DNA from: Streptomyces ambofaciens ATCC 23877 | GTDB taxonomy: Bacteria; Actinomycetota; Actinomycetes; Streptomycetales; Streptomycetaceae | Direction: 5' to 3' | Assembly (NCBI RefSeq): GCF_001267885.1 | Contig: NZ_CP012382.1 | Coordinates: forward strand, 248,001-312,000 | DNA length: 64,000 nt | Part shown: piece after piece, positions 7,733 through 16,694 of the stretch | Layout of the letters: the number at the start of each line of letters is the position of its first letter | Numbering within the stretch: position 1 is the first letter of the stretch | Made by a program: the position numbers and the translations under genes | The notes under the pieces: model-generated | What the model saw: only the letters and a program-made list of their open reading frames with translations | Database searches by the model: none | Told to the model about the DNA's origin: nothing

Positions 7733-7745
7733 ACCTGCCGCTAAG

Positions 7746-7766
7746 ATATGGCGGGGCCCGCCGTTT
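7746..7766. promoter_or_regulatory. TetR operator O2
   Basis: Second copy of the same palindrome core GGCGGG-G-CCCGCC with the right arm CCCGCCGTTT conserved and the left arm ending degenerate. Its centre is 34 bp from O1. It lies just upstream of the TetR ribosome site, so it probably mediates autorepression. Confidence 0.68.
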
Positions 7767-7781
7767 AGCAATGAGGAGATC

Positions 7782-8393
7782 ATGACCGGTCAGCGCTCGG
7801 ACGCCCGACGCAACTACCAGCGCATCCTCGCCGTCGCCGAAGCCGAGGTCGCCGCGCACGGCGCCGAGGCATCCCAGGAGCAGATCGCCCGCACCGCAGG
7901 CGTCGGTTCGGCGACCGTGCGCCGTCACTTCCCCACCCGCCGTGCCCTGCTCGAAGCCGTCTTCCAGGAGCGCATCGAGGACCTGTGCGAGCGCGCCCAT
8001 CGGCTGAGTGCGACCGAGGACGGCCGCACCGCCCTCCTGGAGTGGCTCCACGCCCTCGTCCACTACGCCGTTTCAGCCCGCGGATTCGCCAACACCCTCA
8101 GCTACGAGCCTCTCACCGAGGAATCTTCCCCGCACTCCTGTGGCAACAGAATCGCAGCGGCCGGAACTCCCCTGCTCCAGCGGGCCATTCGCGACAAGGC
8201 GGTTGCACCGCACGTCACCTTTCACGACCTGCTGACCCTCGCCGTCGGCATCGCCCTGGCCACCGAGCACCACAAGGACCCCGAGGTCCAGGCCGACCGC
8301 CTCTTCCGCCTCACCGTGGAAGGGCTCAGCCCTGAGCACGGCACCGCTGAGGTATCCGAGAACTCAGGGTCTTCGGTACTGGGAGGCGGTTAA
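7782..8393 (+). CDS. TetR-family regulator
   Basis: A 203-residue TetR repressor. The N-terminal HTH is clear: RRNYQRILAVAEAEVAAHGA, then QEQIARTAGVGSATVRRHFP and TRRALLEAVF. The ligand-binding half (HALVHYAVSARGFANTL, LLTLAVGIALATEHH) matches TetR_C regulators often controlling divergent NmrA-like or SDR reductases. The start is ATG with GAGGAG eight bases upstream; the two palindromes precede it. The last 15 residues (VSENSGSSVLGGG) overlap a decayed gene on the other strand, so the native C-terminus may have been altered by the neighbouring rearrangement. Confidence 0.85.
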   Translation: MTGQRSDARRNYQRILAVAEAEVAAHGAEASQEQIARTAGVGSATVRRHFPTRRALLEAVFQERIEDLCERAHRLSATEDGRTALLEWLHALVHYAVSARGFANTLSYEPLTEESSPHSCGNRIAAAGTPLLQRAIRDKAVAPHVTFHDLLTLAVGIALATEHHKDPEVQADRLFRLTVEGLSPEHGTAEVSENSGSSVLGGG

Positions 8394-8889
8394 GGATGTC
8401 CCTGCTGAAGGGGGCCTCTCCGTTGGCGATCCGGCGTACGGCGTCCAGGAGCTCGCCTGGTGGGGTGTCCTTGACGAGGAAACCGCAGGCTCCGGCCGCG
8501 AGCACCGGATACGTGCGACACCAACGCGCAGCACCATGGAGGTGACGTGGTGGGCCACGCGGTCGTGCAACTCGCGTGCGATGGTGGTGCGCTCCGCTGC
8601 CCGGGCGGCCAGCAGCTGGCGTTCGGCACGAAGTTCCTGCTGCTCCGTCCGCTGACGGGCGTGCACCGCGGCTCGCGGGTCACGCGCACGTACGCGCCCA
8701 GGAGCAGTGGCAAGCCTGCGACGATGCCCATCTTCACCGTCTCCCAGGGCCCGAGACGTTCCGGCAGATCCCGCCACGGCACCCCGTCCGCACCCGGTAG
8801 AGCACTCCGCTGATCACCCGACGGTGATCGCTCCACCGACCTCCCCGCGCACCACCAGGAGGTAAGAACGACTCCAGCCGAGCCCATGT
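8394..8889 (-). pseudogene. Decayed two-component system (kinase plus receiver fragments)
   Basis: Reading the minus strand gives, in different frames, a membrane/linker piece (LGPWETVKMGIVAGLPLLLG then AYVRVTREPR), a NarL-type kinase dimerisation piece (AAERTTIARELHDRVAHHVT then SMVLRVGVA) and, after a deletion, a response-regulator receiver end (CGFLVKDTPPGELLDAVRRI then ANGEAPFSRDILNRL). Kinase and regulator are thus fused by an internal deletion and further broken by frameshifts. The regulator part runs into the 3' end of the TetR gene. It is not functional. Confidence 0.7.
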
Positions 8890-9013
8890 CGCGGAGGACG
8901 TGTCCGCGGCCTCCCGGACGACGCGGGGGCCCGTCCCACGTCACGCTGGAGGGACTGGACGGCTGAGCGCGCGTGCGGGTGCGACGGTCCGCCACACCCG
9001 CACGCGCGCCGGT

Positions 9014-10327
9014 TCAGCTCCTGACCCGGTAGGCCGTCACCGCGTTGTCCTCCTCCGCGGGGGCGATGCCGACGTATCCGTCGCTGACGTACGGCGCGAT
9101 CCCCGGCTGCGTCTCCGCGTCCTCACCGGTGGTGGCGTCCACGACCACCGGGCCGTTCTCGGCGGTGGTGCCGTAGACGAGGCCCTCACGCACCAGGGTC
9201 ACCTCGGGGGCGGCGCGGGTCCCGGCTTCGTCGGGCAGTGCCCACCGCTGCTCACCGGTCGCCGCGTCGTAGGCGGCGACCCGGTCGGCGTCCGTGCAGA
9301 CGGTGGTCGAAAGGCCGTCGTAGGCACACGTGCCGTCCGCCGCCGTGTCCTCGGGGAACTGTCGTAGCTGGTCGCCGGAGACAGCGTCGACCAGGACGGC
9401 ACCGTCGTCCGGGGTGTCGGCCACGTAACCCTTCACCAGGACGGTCCTGGGACCCGCCGCGGAGAGCCTCTCGGCGGCCACGCCGGGCAGGAGCCACCTC
9501 TGCTCGCCGGTGGCCGGGTCGATGCCCACCACCTCCCGGTCCGAGCCGCCCTTCTCCGTGCGCAGCCCCACGACGGTGCCGCCCACCAGGACGGCACCCT
9601 CCTGGAAGTCGCCCGGTGCCGCCCACACCTTGCGGCGGCTGTCGAGATCGACGCCGAAGAGCTGCCCATGGCCCATGACCACGACGACGCGGCCGCTGTG
9701 CCCGACGACCTCGCTCTGCCCCTCCTCCACGGAGTAGTGGCCTTCGGCCAGCGGAATCTCCACCGACCACGCCTTGGTGCCCTGCGAGGTGTCCGCGGCC
9801 ATCAGTTCCAGGGCGTCGTGCCCCTTCGTCGTGCCCGATCCCGGCACCCGCCCGACGAGCGCGGCCAGCGCCAGCGTCTTGCCGCCGTACTCCGTGACGA
9901 CCGGCCTGCGGGCGGTGTTGCCGCCCACGACCGGCCCGAGGTCGTCGAGCCTGGAGAGCGGTTCACGCTCGGGTGTGATCAGTACCGGGTCGCTGCGGAA
10001 GTACCCGCCCGCGATCTCCAGCCCGTCCGGTCTCGCTATGTACGCGACGCCCTTGTGCAGGGCGATGGGCAACGGGTGCTGCACGCCGGCGATCGCGACG
10101 TTGCCCGCCCCCGCCGACTCGGGAAGGACGATGGCCTCGCCCGTCGAGAAGCGCTTCGGCGCCTTGACGGCGCGCATCTCCTCGGAGGGGGTGGCGGAAG
10201 GCCCGGCCCCGGTCTCACCCTCCGCCCCCGCATCCTTCGAGCCCGCACCACCGGACGCTCCGCACCCGGCCAGCGCGAGCACCGCCATCATCGCGGCGGC
10301 ACTCCTTATGGCCACTGCGCGCTTCAT
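9014..10327 (-). CDS. PQQ-type beta-propeller lipoprotein
   Basis: A 437-residue exported lipoprotein. The N-terminus is a lipoprotein signal with lipobox LALAGC (Cys about residue 21), then a Ser/Gly/Glu-rich linker. The rest is a beta-propeller with PQQ-like repeats, for example GVDLDSRRKVWAAPGD, GIDPATGEQRWLLPGV and AYDAATGEQRWALPDE. Such proteins (PQQ_2/BamB-like fold) act as binding scaffolds at the membrane surface. No enzymatic site is evident. The start is ATG at 10327 with AAGGGGG upstream. In streptomycetes similar lipoproteins occur near serine/threonine kinases, but none is seen here. Confidence 0.82.
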   Translation of the reverse strand: MKRAVAIRSAAAMMAVLALAGCGASGGAGSKDAGAEGETGAGPSATPSEEMRAVKAPKRFSTGEAIVLPESAGAGNVAIAGVQHPLPIALHKGVAYIARPDGLEIAGGYFRSDPVLITPEREPLSRLDDLGPVVGGNTARRPVVTEYGGKTLALAALVGRVPGSGTTKGHDALELMAADTSQGTKAWSVEIPLAEGHYSVEEGQSEVVGHSGRVVVVMGHGQLFGVDLDSRRKVWAAPGDFQEGAVLVGGTVVGLRTEKGGSDREVVGIDPATGEQRWLLPGVAAERLSAAGPRTVLVKGYVADTPDDGAVLVDAVSGDQLRQFPEDTAADGTCAYDGLSTTVCTDADRVAAYDAATGEQRWALPDEAGTRAAPEVTLVREGLVYGTTAENGPVVVDATTGEDAETQPGIAPYVSDGYVGIAPAEEDNAVTAYRVRS

Positions 10328-10359
10328 CAAGTTCCCCCTTCGCCGATCATGACGGTGGT

Positions 10360-10770
10360 GAGGATAGCCAACGGGCGGGCACCGCACCGAGCCTCGCCGG
10401 AAACGGCCGGCCCGGCCAGGGCCTGGCGGTCGACGTCGTGCAGCCGCTGCTGCCTGGCGACGGTGACGGCGGGGTCGTTCACCCGACCGTTGGTGGTGAT
10501 CACTGCGACGTCGGCGCCGTGTACCTGGCGGGCGGTTGCCGTTGAGGACCTGGAGGTCCGGCGTGCCCACCGGTGAGCCCTGGGCGCCGTTGCGGCGGTA
10601 CTTGTGCTGGATGACCCAGCGCCGCCCGTGGGGGTCGATGGCTTTCACGTCGGCGCCCAGCCCAGGTCGCCACGGCTGCCGACCCGCTGGGCGTCTCGGC
10701 AGCCGTCGCGCTGCATGAGTTCTCGTACGGCGTCCTCGAATCGGGTGTGGTGCAGGGTCCAGCGCCGGCA
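10360..10770 (-). pseudogene. Decayed Mrr-like restriction endonuclease
   Basis: Minus-strand frames contain successive pieces of a restriction-endonuclease-like (Mrr_cat type) protein: TLHHTRFEDAVRELMQRDGC, then VKAIDPHGRRWVIQHKYRRN and GAQGSPVGTPDLQVLNG (containing the Q-x-K catalytic signature QHK), then VHGADVAVITTNGRVNDPAV and TVARQQRLHDVDRQALAG. The frame changes at least twice, near 10640 and 10540. No intact start or stop belongs to it, so it is a relic of a DNA-cutting enzyme. Confidence 0.6.
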
Positions 10771-10774
10771 GGCC

Positions 10775-10804
10775 GCACCCGCACCCGCACCCGCACCCGC
10801 ACCG
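10775..10804. repeat. Hexanucleotide tandem repeat
   Basis: Five direct copies of GCACCC (the last ends in G), at the upstream edge of the restriction-endonuclease relic. A slippage-prone microsatellite. Confidence 0.8.
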
Positions 10805-11222
10805 ATGAACCTCTCGGGCACGAACGCCGAAGACCTCGCGCTGTACCGGTAGGAGTTCTGTGGCCGTCTGCCGGAGGCGAGTACGTTCAGGCCGGCACGC
10901 CCTTGCTGCCCGTCTGGGCGCGTGCTGAGGGGTCCGTGGCGGTGGCGGTGGCGTCTGTCATCGCTGGCTCGGAAGCTCCGAGGGGCGGACGGTTTGCGCG
11001 CTGGCTTCACCCGCCGTGTGTACGGCGCGTAGGGGGTACGCGGACACGCACTATGGTTCACATCCCCTCGATCGGGCTATGGCCCTGTGTCATGCCGGCG
11101 CGGAATGCTCACTTCTCGGACACGGGCTGTTGGCGCCAAGCGGAGCCGCTTGCAGGCTGCAGCCAGTGCCCTTCCCTCTTCGCCCATGCAGGGGCGGCAC
11201 CCTTCTCGGCTCAGGAGTGAAC

Positions 11223-11777
11223 ATGAGAATCGACCGCCTCGTGATAGCAGTTTTCACCGCCGTGGCGACATCCATCGCCGTGGCCCCAGCGCAGGGGGCC
11301 GAAGCTACGCAGGCTGCCCTCGCCGCGGTCAACTGCACCGGCACGTCCTCGGTCACCTACTCACCGGCGATCACCCCACAGCCGACAACGGTCACCGCCA
11401 CCTCGAGCCAGGACTACCTGGCATGCGTCGTCCTGGATGGAGGAAGCATCACCTTCGCCGAGGATTCCACGACCGTTACCTCCCTCACCCGTTCCTGTGC
11501 CACCCTGCTGGGAACCACGCCGAACCGGCAGCAGTCCGTCGAGTGGAACACCGGCCAGATCTCACAGGCCCAGGTCGACGTCACCACCACCCAGGTCCAG
11601 TCAGCGCTCGTCGTGACCAGCATCGGAACCGTGATCTCCGGTCCCTTCACCGGACTGAACTACAAGCGTGTGTCCACCTACGCCAATGTCGACGCCCTCC
11701 TCTCGTGCCAGAGCCCTCAAGGGTTGTCCCAACTCGGCCCCGAGGTCTCGAACCTGACCATCACGCCTCTCATCTAG
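11223..11777 (+). CDS. Secreted protein of unknown function (184 aa)
   Basis: Exported protein: signal peptide MRIDRLVIAVFTAVATSIAV with probable cleavage after APAQGA, then about 155 residues rich in Ser, Thr and Val with four cysteines (VNCTGTSSV, LACVVLDGG, RSCATLLG, LLSCQSPQG), suggesting two disulfides in a beta-sandwich. No lipobox. The start is ATG with AGGAGTGA six bases upstream. A decayed paralogue of its C-terminal half follows immediately, so the pair arose by tandem duplication. The family is common in streptomycetes as hypothetical secreted protein; no activity can be assigned. Confidence 0.75.
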   Translation: MRIDRLVIAVFTAVATSIAVAPAQGAEATQAALAAVNCTGTSSVTYSPAITPQPTTVTATSSQDYLACVVLDGGSITFAEDSTTVTSLTRSCATLLGTTPNRQQSVEWNTGQISQAQVDVTTTQVQSALVVTSIGTVISGPFTGLNYKRVSTYANVDALLSCQSPQGLSQLGPEVSNLTITPLI

Positions 11778-11789
11778 GCGGCGCGGCGG

Positions 11790-12046
11790 GAGCGGCGCCT
11801 GACGCTGCTACGGGCTGGAGGCCGGCCGCCGCCGTGTCGGCGAACTTCAACACCAACGTGGTGGGCCTGGTGGGCGTGGTGCTGGAGGTAATCATCATCG
11901 GTACCGTCCCGTCCGGGCTGTTCCAGGGCGATGCCGTGGTACTGAAACAGACCGGTCCCGCGGCCCAGGTTCTGCAATGCACCTTGGGCCTGGACACGGT
12001 CTCCAGCGTCTACAGCACAGTGACCCTGGAGATCACTTCGCTCTGA
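11790..12046 (+). pseudogene. C-terminal remnant of a paralogue of the upstream secreted protein
   Basis: From about 11830 the frame reads SANFNTNVVGLVGVVLEVII and then GTVPSGLFQGDAVVLKQTGP, ending LGLDTVSSVYSTVTLEITSL-stop. The order GTV-SG-F-G, a single Cys, then an SNLTITPL-like end matches the C-terminal half of the preceding protein. No start codon or signal peptide remains. Confidence 0.55.
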
Positions 12047-12646
12047 CGGCTCTGTCGCCGTGCACCACCGGATCGGACCCGCCGGAGGCGCTGGCTCGGG
12101 TCACGTTCGAACGGGAGCCCGGTACCCCCGGAAGCCGGGATCCCGCCCGACGTACACCCCAGGGCCGGTCGGGGAGTGCCAGCACGCCTCAGCGGCGTGG
12201 ACCGCTTCTCACTCGGTGGCGACTAGGAGAACGGTCGCCAGCGAACAGAGACGCTACGCCCAGGGGCCCGTTCTCGCCGGAGTTCCCCCGCGCGCGGGCA
12301 CCACGGGCAGCAGCAGGCGCATGTCTTGTGGGATACGGGGCCCGGCGGGTGCGCCGAACAGGCGATTGGGGACGAGCCTGGGGCATGGCTGGTTCGTCCC
12401 CCTGGTGCTTGATCCGAACACCCACCGGGTGGATTCTCAGTAAGTGTTCAACTACGTCGGGCAGTCAGCCGCTCCGTAGAGGCGATCCGCGCGGTCCGCG
12501 CCCCACTACGGCGCCCAGCCATGCGACCTGCCGCGCAAGGCCGCCCGAGCCCGCCGGGCACTCGGGGCCGCCGGGAACGAGGATCGGCGGACGCCGGGGG
12601 CCGACGAACGACCAGCCGCCTCGGCCAGACGCGTGAGGAACCCCGC
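12047..12646. other. Intergenic, no gene seen
   Basis: 600 bases with open frames on both strands but no convincing codon bias, ribosome site or family. An imperfect GGGAGCCCGG / CCGGGATCCC pairing near 12114-12146 could be a weak terminator for the secreted-protein gene. Confidence 0.5.
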
Positions 12647-13347
12647 ATGACCGACTTCACCGCACCCACCGATGTGCCGTCCGCCGACCGGGACGCCGTC
12701 CTGCGGATCCTGCAGACCACCCGCTCCGTGCGCCGCCGCCTCGACACCGACCGTCCCGTAGACCTCCGGCTCGTGCACGCGGCACTCGAAGCGGCCCTGC
12801 AAGCCTCCAACGGGTCGAACGAGCAGCCATGGCACTGGATCGTCGTGACCGACCCCGCCCGCCGTACCGGCGCTGGCCCGCTGCTACCGCGATGCCGCCC
12901 GGCCCTATCTCGCGGCGATGACACAGCGGGTGGAGGACGGCGTCGTCGGCCGTGGCGTGCTGAACGCGTCCCTGCGGCTGACCGAGGTACTCGACCGGGT
13001 GCCGGTGATGATCGTTCCCTGCCTCGCGTCCACACCCGCCGACCACGTCGACCTCTTCCGCCGGCTCGGTTACGCGCCGTCCGCGGAGCACGCCGCCCTC
13101 TCCGTCTACTACGGGTCCGTCTGGCCTGCCGTCTGGAGCCTCATGCTCGCCCTGCGCGCCCATTCGCTGGCAAGCGCGGTCACCGCCCTGCATCTGACCC
13201 GACCAAGACGACGCAAACGCGATCCTCAACCTGCCGGAAGGCGTCACCCAGGCCGCGCTGCTCGCAGTCGCACACCCCACCGGGGAATCGTTCCGCCCGG
13301 CTCCTCGCCGCTCCCTCGACACCGTCCTCCACCACGACATCTGGTAG
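12647..13347 (+). pseudogene. Nitroreductase-family protein, two frameshifts
   Basis: Start and end are intact but the frame changes twice. The first segment (ATG at 12647) has the FMN-binding start of nitroreductases: LQTTRSVRRRLDTDRPVDLR and ALQASNGSNEQPWHWIVV. After about 12866 the protein continues in another frame (RYRDAARPYLAAM equivalent, then LDRVPVMIVPCLASTPADHV and YGSVWPAVWSLMLALRAHSL). From about 13200 a third frame carries the normal end (ANAILNLPEGVTQAALLAVA, ending LDTVLHHDIW-stop at 13347). It would have been an FMN-dependent NAD(P)H reductase. Either two real lesions or sequencing errors; both junctions are in GC-rich runs. Confidence 0.75.
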
Positions 13348-13371
13348 CCCGGTACATGAAAGGACCACGGG

Positions 13372-13980
13372 ATGGTCGACCAGCAGAACCAGCCCGCGCC
13401 TCCCGCTCCGCTGACAGTCGGAGTGGACGGACCACTCGCCGCAGCCCGCCGCACGATCCTGCGGGAGATCGAAGCCCTGCTCACACGCGCGCGCGAGGAC
13501 CAGGCCCAAGAGCTCATGCAGGCGGTGTACGGCGCTCAGAGGATCATGGTGCTGGGGGCGGGCCGCTCCAAACTCGCCGTCGACGCCTTCGCCATGCGCC
13601 TGATGCACCTCGGGCTGACCGCCCACGTGTCCACCGATGTCACCTGCCCGGCCATCGCCGAGGGCGACCTCTTGGTGGCGTGCAGCGGATCGGGTCACAC
13701 CCCCACCGTGGTGCAACGGACCGAGGCGGCCAAGCAGGCCGGCGCCCGGATAGCCGTCGTGACCGCGAACCAGGAGTCCCCGCTCGCCGCACTGGCCGAC
13801 ATCCGTGTCCATCTCGCCGAGTACAGTCAGGACTTCGAGCCCGACGCGTCGACCCAGTTCGTCGGCACCCTGTTCGAGCAGGGCGCTCTGGTCTTCTTCG
13901 ACTGTCTGATCCTCGCACTCCAGCGCACTCAGCATGTCGACCCCTCCGAGATGTACGCCCGGCACACCAACCTTGAGTGA
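13372..13980 (+). CDS. SIS-domain sugar-phosphate isomerase, 6-phospho-3-hexuloisomerase-like
   Basis: A 202-residue single SIS-domain protein. It has the sugar-phosphate loop RIMVLGAGRSKLAVDAFAMR, then DLLVACSGSGHTPTVVQRTE (Ser-rich phosphate-binding loop) and IAVVTANQESPLAALADIRV. The C-terminal QFVGTLFEQGALVFFDCLIL is typical of HxlB/PHI isomerases, which interconvert fructose-6-phosphate and hexulose-6-phosphate. No HxlA synthase is adjacent; instead it is followed directly by a triosephosphate-isomerase-like gene, suggesting a carbohydrate-phosphate pathway. A GTGA overlap at its stop codon offers coupling to the next gene. Confidence 0.82.
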   Translation: MVDQQNQPAPPAPLTVGVDGPLAAARRTILREIEALLTRAREDQAQELMQAVYGAQRIMVLGAGRSKLAVDAFAMRLMHLGLTAHVSTDVTCPAIAEGDLLVACSGSGHTPTVVQRTEAAKQAGARIAVVTANQESPLAALADIRVHLAEYSQDFEPDASTQFVGTLFEQGALVFFDCLILALQRTQHVDPSEMYARHTNLE

Positions 13981-14039
13981 CGACCGTGCCGCAGCCGATT
14001 CAGCACCGGACATCCGCCCCCACGGGAAAGCAGCCCGCG

Positions 14040-14783
14040 ATGTCGATCCCTTCCGCGCCCATCAGCTTCACCAGTACCAAGACCCAGCTCGGCCTGACCC
14101 GTTCGCAGGACTGGATCGAGAACCTGCTCCTGCCGAACGCCGAGCGCCTGGCCGCTGTCTCCTTCTTCGCCTGCCTGCCCCACCCCCTGCTGCTCCCGGC
14201 CCGGCAGTGGCTGCGCGGCAGCGGCATCGGCGTCGCCGCCCAGGACGTGGCGGCGGCCACCGACGAGGTGACGGGCGCGGTCAGCGCCTCGCTGCTCGCC
14301 GAGGCCGACTGTTCCCACGTCATGGTCGGGCACGCCGAACGTCGTGGCACCTTCGGTGAGACCGACCAACTCGTCGCCCGCAAGGCCGCCGCCGCGAGCG
14401 CGGCCGGTCTCACCCCGGTGGTGTGCGTCGGTGAGACCGACATGCTCAACGCGTCCGAAGCGGCGACACTGACCTCCGCCCAGGCACGGACGGTCGTGGC
14501 CGCCGTCCCACCGGAGCGACCCCTGCTCTTCCTGTACGAGCCGGGTTGGGCCATCGGCGGCACCGAGGCCGCCGACCCGGTCCACGCCGGCCACGTACTG
14601 CGCGCGCTACAGGACGTCGCCGCCGGCCACCACGCCCGCTTCGTCTATGGAGGGGCGGTCGTGCCCGGCGTCTACACCCGGCTGCGCAATGAAGCGGACT
14701 GGGACGGCGTGGCCCTGGGCCGCGCTGCCCAGGACCCGCTGCTGCTGACCGAGGCCCTGGACGAACTCACCACTCCCAAGTGA
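14040..14783 (+). CDS. Triosephosphate-isomerase-like enzyme
   Basis: TIM-barrel isomerase of 247 residues, the usual TIM length. Catalytic His lies in SHVMVGHAERRGTFGETDQL, catalytic Glu in LLFLYEPGWAIGGTEAADPV, and the phosphate loop in FVYGGAVVPGVYTRL and WDGVALGRAAQDP. The N-terminal lysine motif, NWKMN in housekeeping TIM, reads FTSTKTQLG here: Lys kept, surroundings changed. Divergent paralogues of this kind act on other sugar phosphates (for example tetrulose phosphates in erythritol catabolism), so a non-glycolytic role is likely. The start chosen is ATG 14040 (GGGAAAG upstream). A GTG at 13977 overlapping the previous stop is the alternative, adding 21 residues. Confidence 0.82.
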   Translation: MSIPSAPISFTSTKTQLGLTRSQDWIENLLLPNAERLAAVSFFACLPHPLLLPARQWLRGSGIGVAAQDVAAATDEVTGAVSASLLAEADCSHVMVGHAERRGTFGETDQLVARKAAAASAAGLTPVVCVGETDMLNASEAATLTSAQARTVVAAVPPERPLLFLYEPGWAIGGTEAADPVHAGHVLRALQDVAAGHHARFVYGGAVVPGVYTRLRNEADWDGVALGRAAQDPLLLTEALDELTTPK

Positions 14784-15336
14784 GTTCGTCCAGCGGCAAC
14801 TCCAGCCGGCGCGCTCGCTTTCGCTCGGGAGCGAGGACCTACTTCGACGGAACCGGCGCCATGGCCCCGCCCTCGTACTCACCGCGCACGTCGCCCTCGG
14901 GCTCGTCCTCAACTTCTCAGGTCTTGAGTCGATGCCGGGGCCGCAGCCCTGAGGACCAGCATCGGCGACTGCACCAGCTTCTCCACCGCCACCCACCTCG
15001 CCTCATACGCCGGCCTGGCCTCGACGACGGAGCCGTCGGGAACCCAGGTCGACGGCGAACACGTCGCCCGAGCCCCGGTCCCCCGCCGTCACTCTCACCG
15101 CATGACCAACACCGACAGCGCGACATTGAAGAACGGTACAGAGGCCTTCGATCGAGTGATGACAGAAATGTGCGAATGCCCTTAAATCCCCCCATAAGGC
15201 GCGAGGGCAGCGGAGCGAGTGGGGAGAATTGACCTTCCGAAATGCCTGACAAGCCTGGCTTGCATCTCACAGGCATGCCCTTCTGCTCTTCGCTTCGCAG
15301 TCGCCGAATTTTGGCCTGCACAGGACGGATGCACTC
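14784..15336. other. Intergenic with degraded coding fragments
   Basis: No intact gene. The minus strand between about 14930 and 15110 shows broken protein-like pieces (GDRGSGDVFAVDLG; VAVEKLVQSPMLVLRAAAPA) in shifting frames, perhaps a relic. From 15180 the DNA is less GC-rich, with TTGACC at 15230 and an inverted pair ATGCCTG/CAGGCAT, probably the promoter of the UbiA-like gene. Confidence 0.45.
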
Positions 15337-16212
15337 ATGTCGCTTCTTCCCCGCGGCAGCACGCCGCTGGACGGGCCGGCCAGCCCACGGCCCTCCGCGC
15401 TGACGCTACTGGCATGGACCAATGTTCTGATGGGGCTGTCCGCCGCCTCAGCGACGTTCGCGACCTGTCAGGTCCTAGGAGAGGAAGCGGACTTCATCGC
15501 AGCCGCCTTCGCCTTCGCCATCATCACCGCTACCTACACGCGCGACCGGCTGACCGGACCCGACAGCGAGGGCGCCCCGGGAAGCCGCGAAGCATGGATG
15601 GCCCGCCATCACCAGGCCATGCGGACATGGATGGGCCTGTGTGTACTGCTTGCCCTCGTCACAGCCTTGCTGCGGCCATGGTGTGCGCTCGCACTGGCCC
15701 TGGCCTGGATCTCCGCACGGCTGTACGCCAAGCCATGGATCTCCGCCCGCGGCCGACGGGTGGCCCTGCGGAAGCTTCCCGGGATGAAGGTCCCTTACGT
15801 CGTCGCCGTGTGGGTGACGGTGGCGGTCCTGCCGGTCGCGGCCGGCAACGACCTGCTGACGCTGGCGTCGACCTGGTGGTGGGCCCTGAGTGTGCTGCTG
15901 ATCGGGTCCGTTGAGGTCATCAACAACGACCTGCGCGACGTCGGCGCGGACCGCCTGGACGGCACCCGGAGCCTGCCCGTACTCCTGGGGGTGGCCGGAG
16001 CCAAACGGCTCGGCTACGCACTCGCAGTACTGGGCCTGTTGGTCTCCACAGCCGTGGCACCGCTGGTGGGACTGGTGTGGGGCGGGTACGCCGCGGCCCT
16101 GCTCGCCTGCCACAGCCCGGCGCGAGACACCCGACTGCGCCCCTGGATCGAGTCCCAGGTCGCTGTTGCCGCACTGGCCGCGTCCGTCCCTGCCGACGCT
16201 TTCGGCTTCTGA
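15337..16212 (+). CDS. UbiA-family prenyltransferase
   Basis: Integral membrane protein of 291 residues with about eight hydrophobic helices, for example FIAAAFAFAIITATY, ALALALAWISARLYA, VVAVWVTVAVLPVAA and YALAVLGLLVSTAVAP. Two aspartate-rich, Mg-diphosphate-binding regions are visible: TRDRLTGPD near residue 70 and NNDLRDVGADRLDG near residue 200, the latter the standard second motif. It would transfer an isoprenoid to an acceptor or, like some UbiA-type terpene synthases, cyclise it. With the hot-dog thioesterase and cyclase-like gene downstream it suggests a terpenoid or meroterpenoid pathway. Confidence 0.82.
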   Translation: MSLLPRGSTPLDGPASPRPSALTLLAWTNVLMGLSAASATFATCQVLGEEADFIAAAFAFAIITATYTRDRLTGPDSEGAPGSREAWMARHHQAMRTWMGLCVLLALVTALLRPWCALALALAWISARLYAKPWISARGRRVALRKLPGMKVPYVVAVWVTVAVLPVAAGNDLLTLASTWWWALSVLLIGSVEVINNDLRDVGADRLDGTRSLPVLLGVAGAKRLGYALAVLGLLVSTAVAPLVGLVWGGYAAALLACHSPARDTRLRPWIESQVAVAALAASVPADAFGF

Positions 16213-16694
16213 CGGCAAGAGACCATCACTCAACCGCCCTCCAGGTCAGGGCGGGTGCCCTGGAGCGGCTCGGCAGTTCTGGTTCTGCGCACCGCGGCGG
16301 ATGATTCGGAGCGCCGGCCGATCCCCGTGCCGCCCTCGCCGGTCCTGCCTGCGCGGAGTGGGCCTGAACCGCCCGCGTGTTGGGTGCGGCGCGGTAGGGC
16401 GGTTCCAGCGTGTGGTGGTGGGTGCGCATTCACCTCGGGCGGTGTGCGCCGCGCGCGCTCGCTCGATCTGAGTATGGGAGCGGTCCGGGAGAAATCGAGA
16501 GCAAATATCTGCATTGCCCGTGGTACACCTTTCCTGTTGATTAAGCATGGCGCTGCCGCGCGGGTCGGGGGCTGATCTGCGGCCGATCCCGACTCGGGCG
16601 CCGCTTCCCGTTTCCGCGAGGTGCCCAGGGCTCGCCTGCCCGAGACCTCTGCGTCATCGGCAGACCGGTAGCGCCTCCCGGAACAAGGACATTG
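16213..16694. other. Intergenic, probable promoter region
   Basis: No convincing gene on either strand. The last 200 bases include a locally AT-rich patch (about 16495-16550, with TTGATTAAG) unlike the surroundings, a reasonable place for the promoter of the thioesterase gene. Confidence 0.4.
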
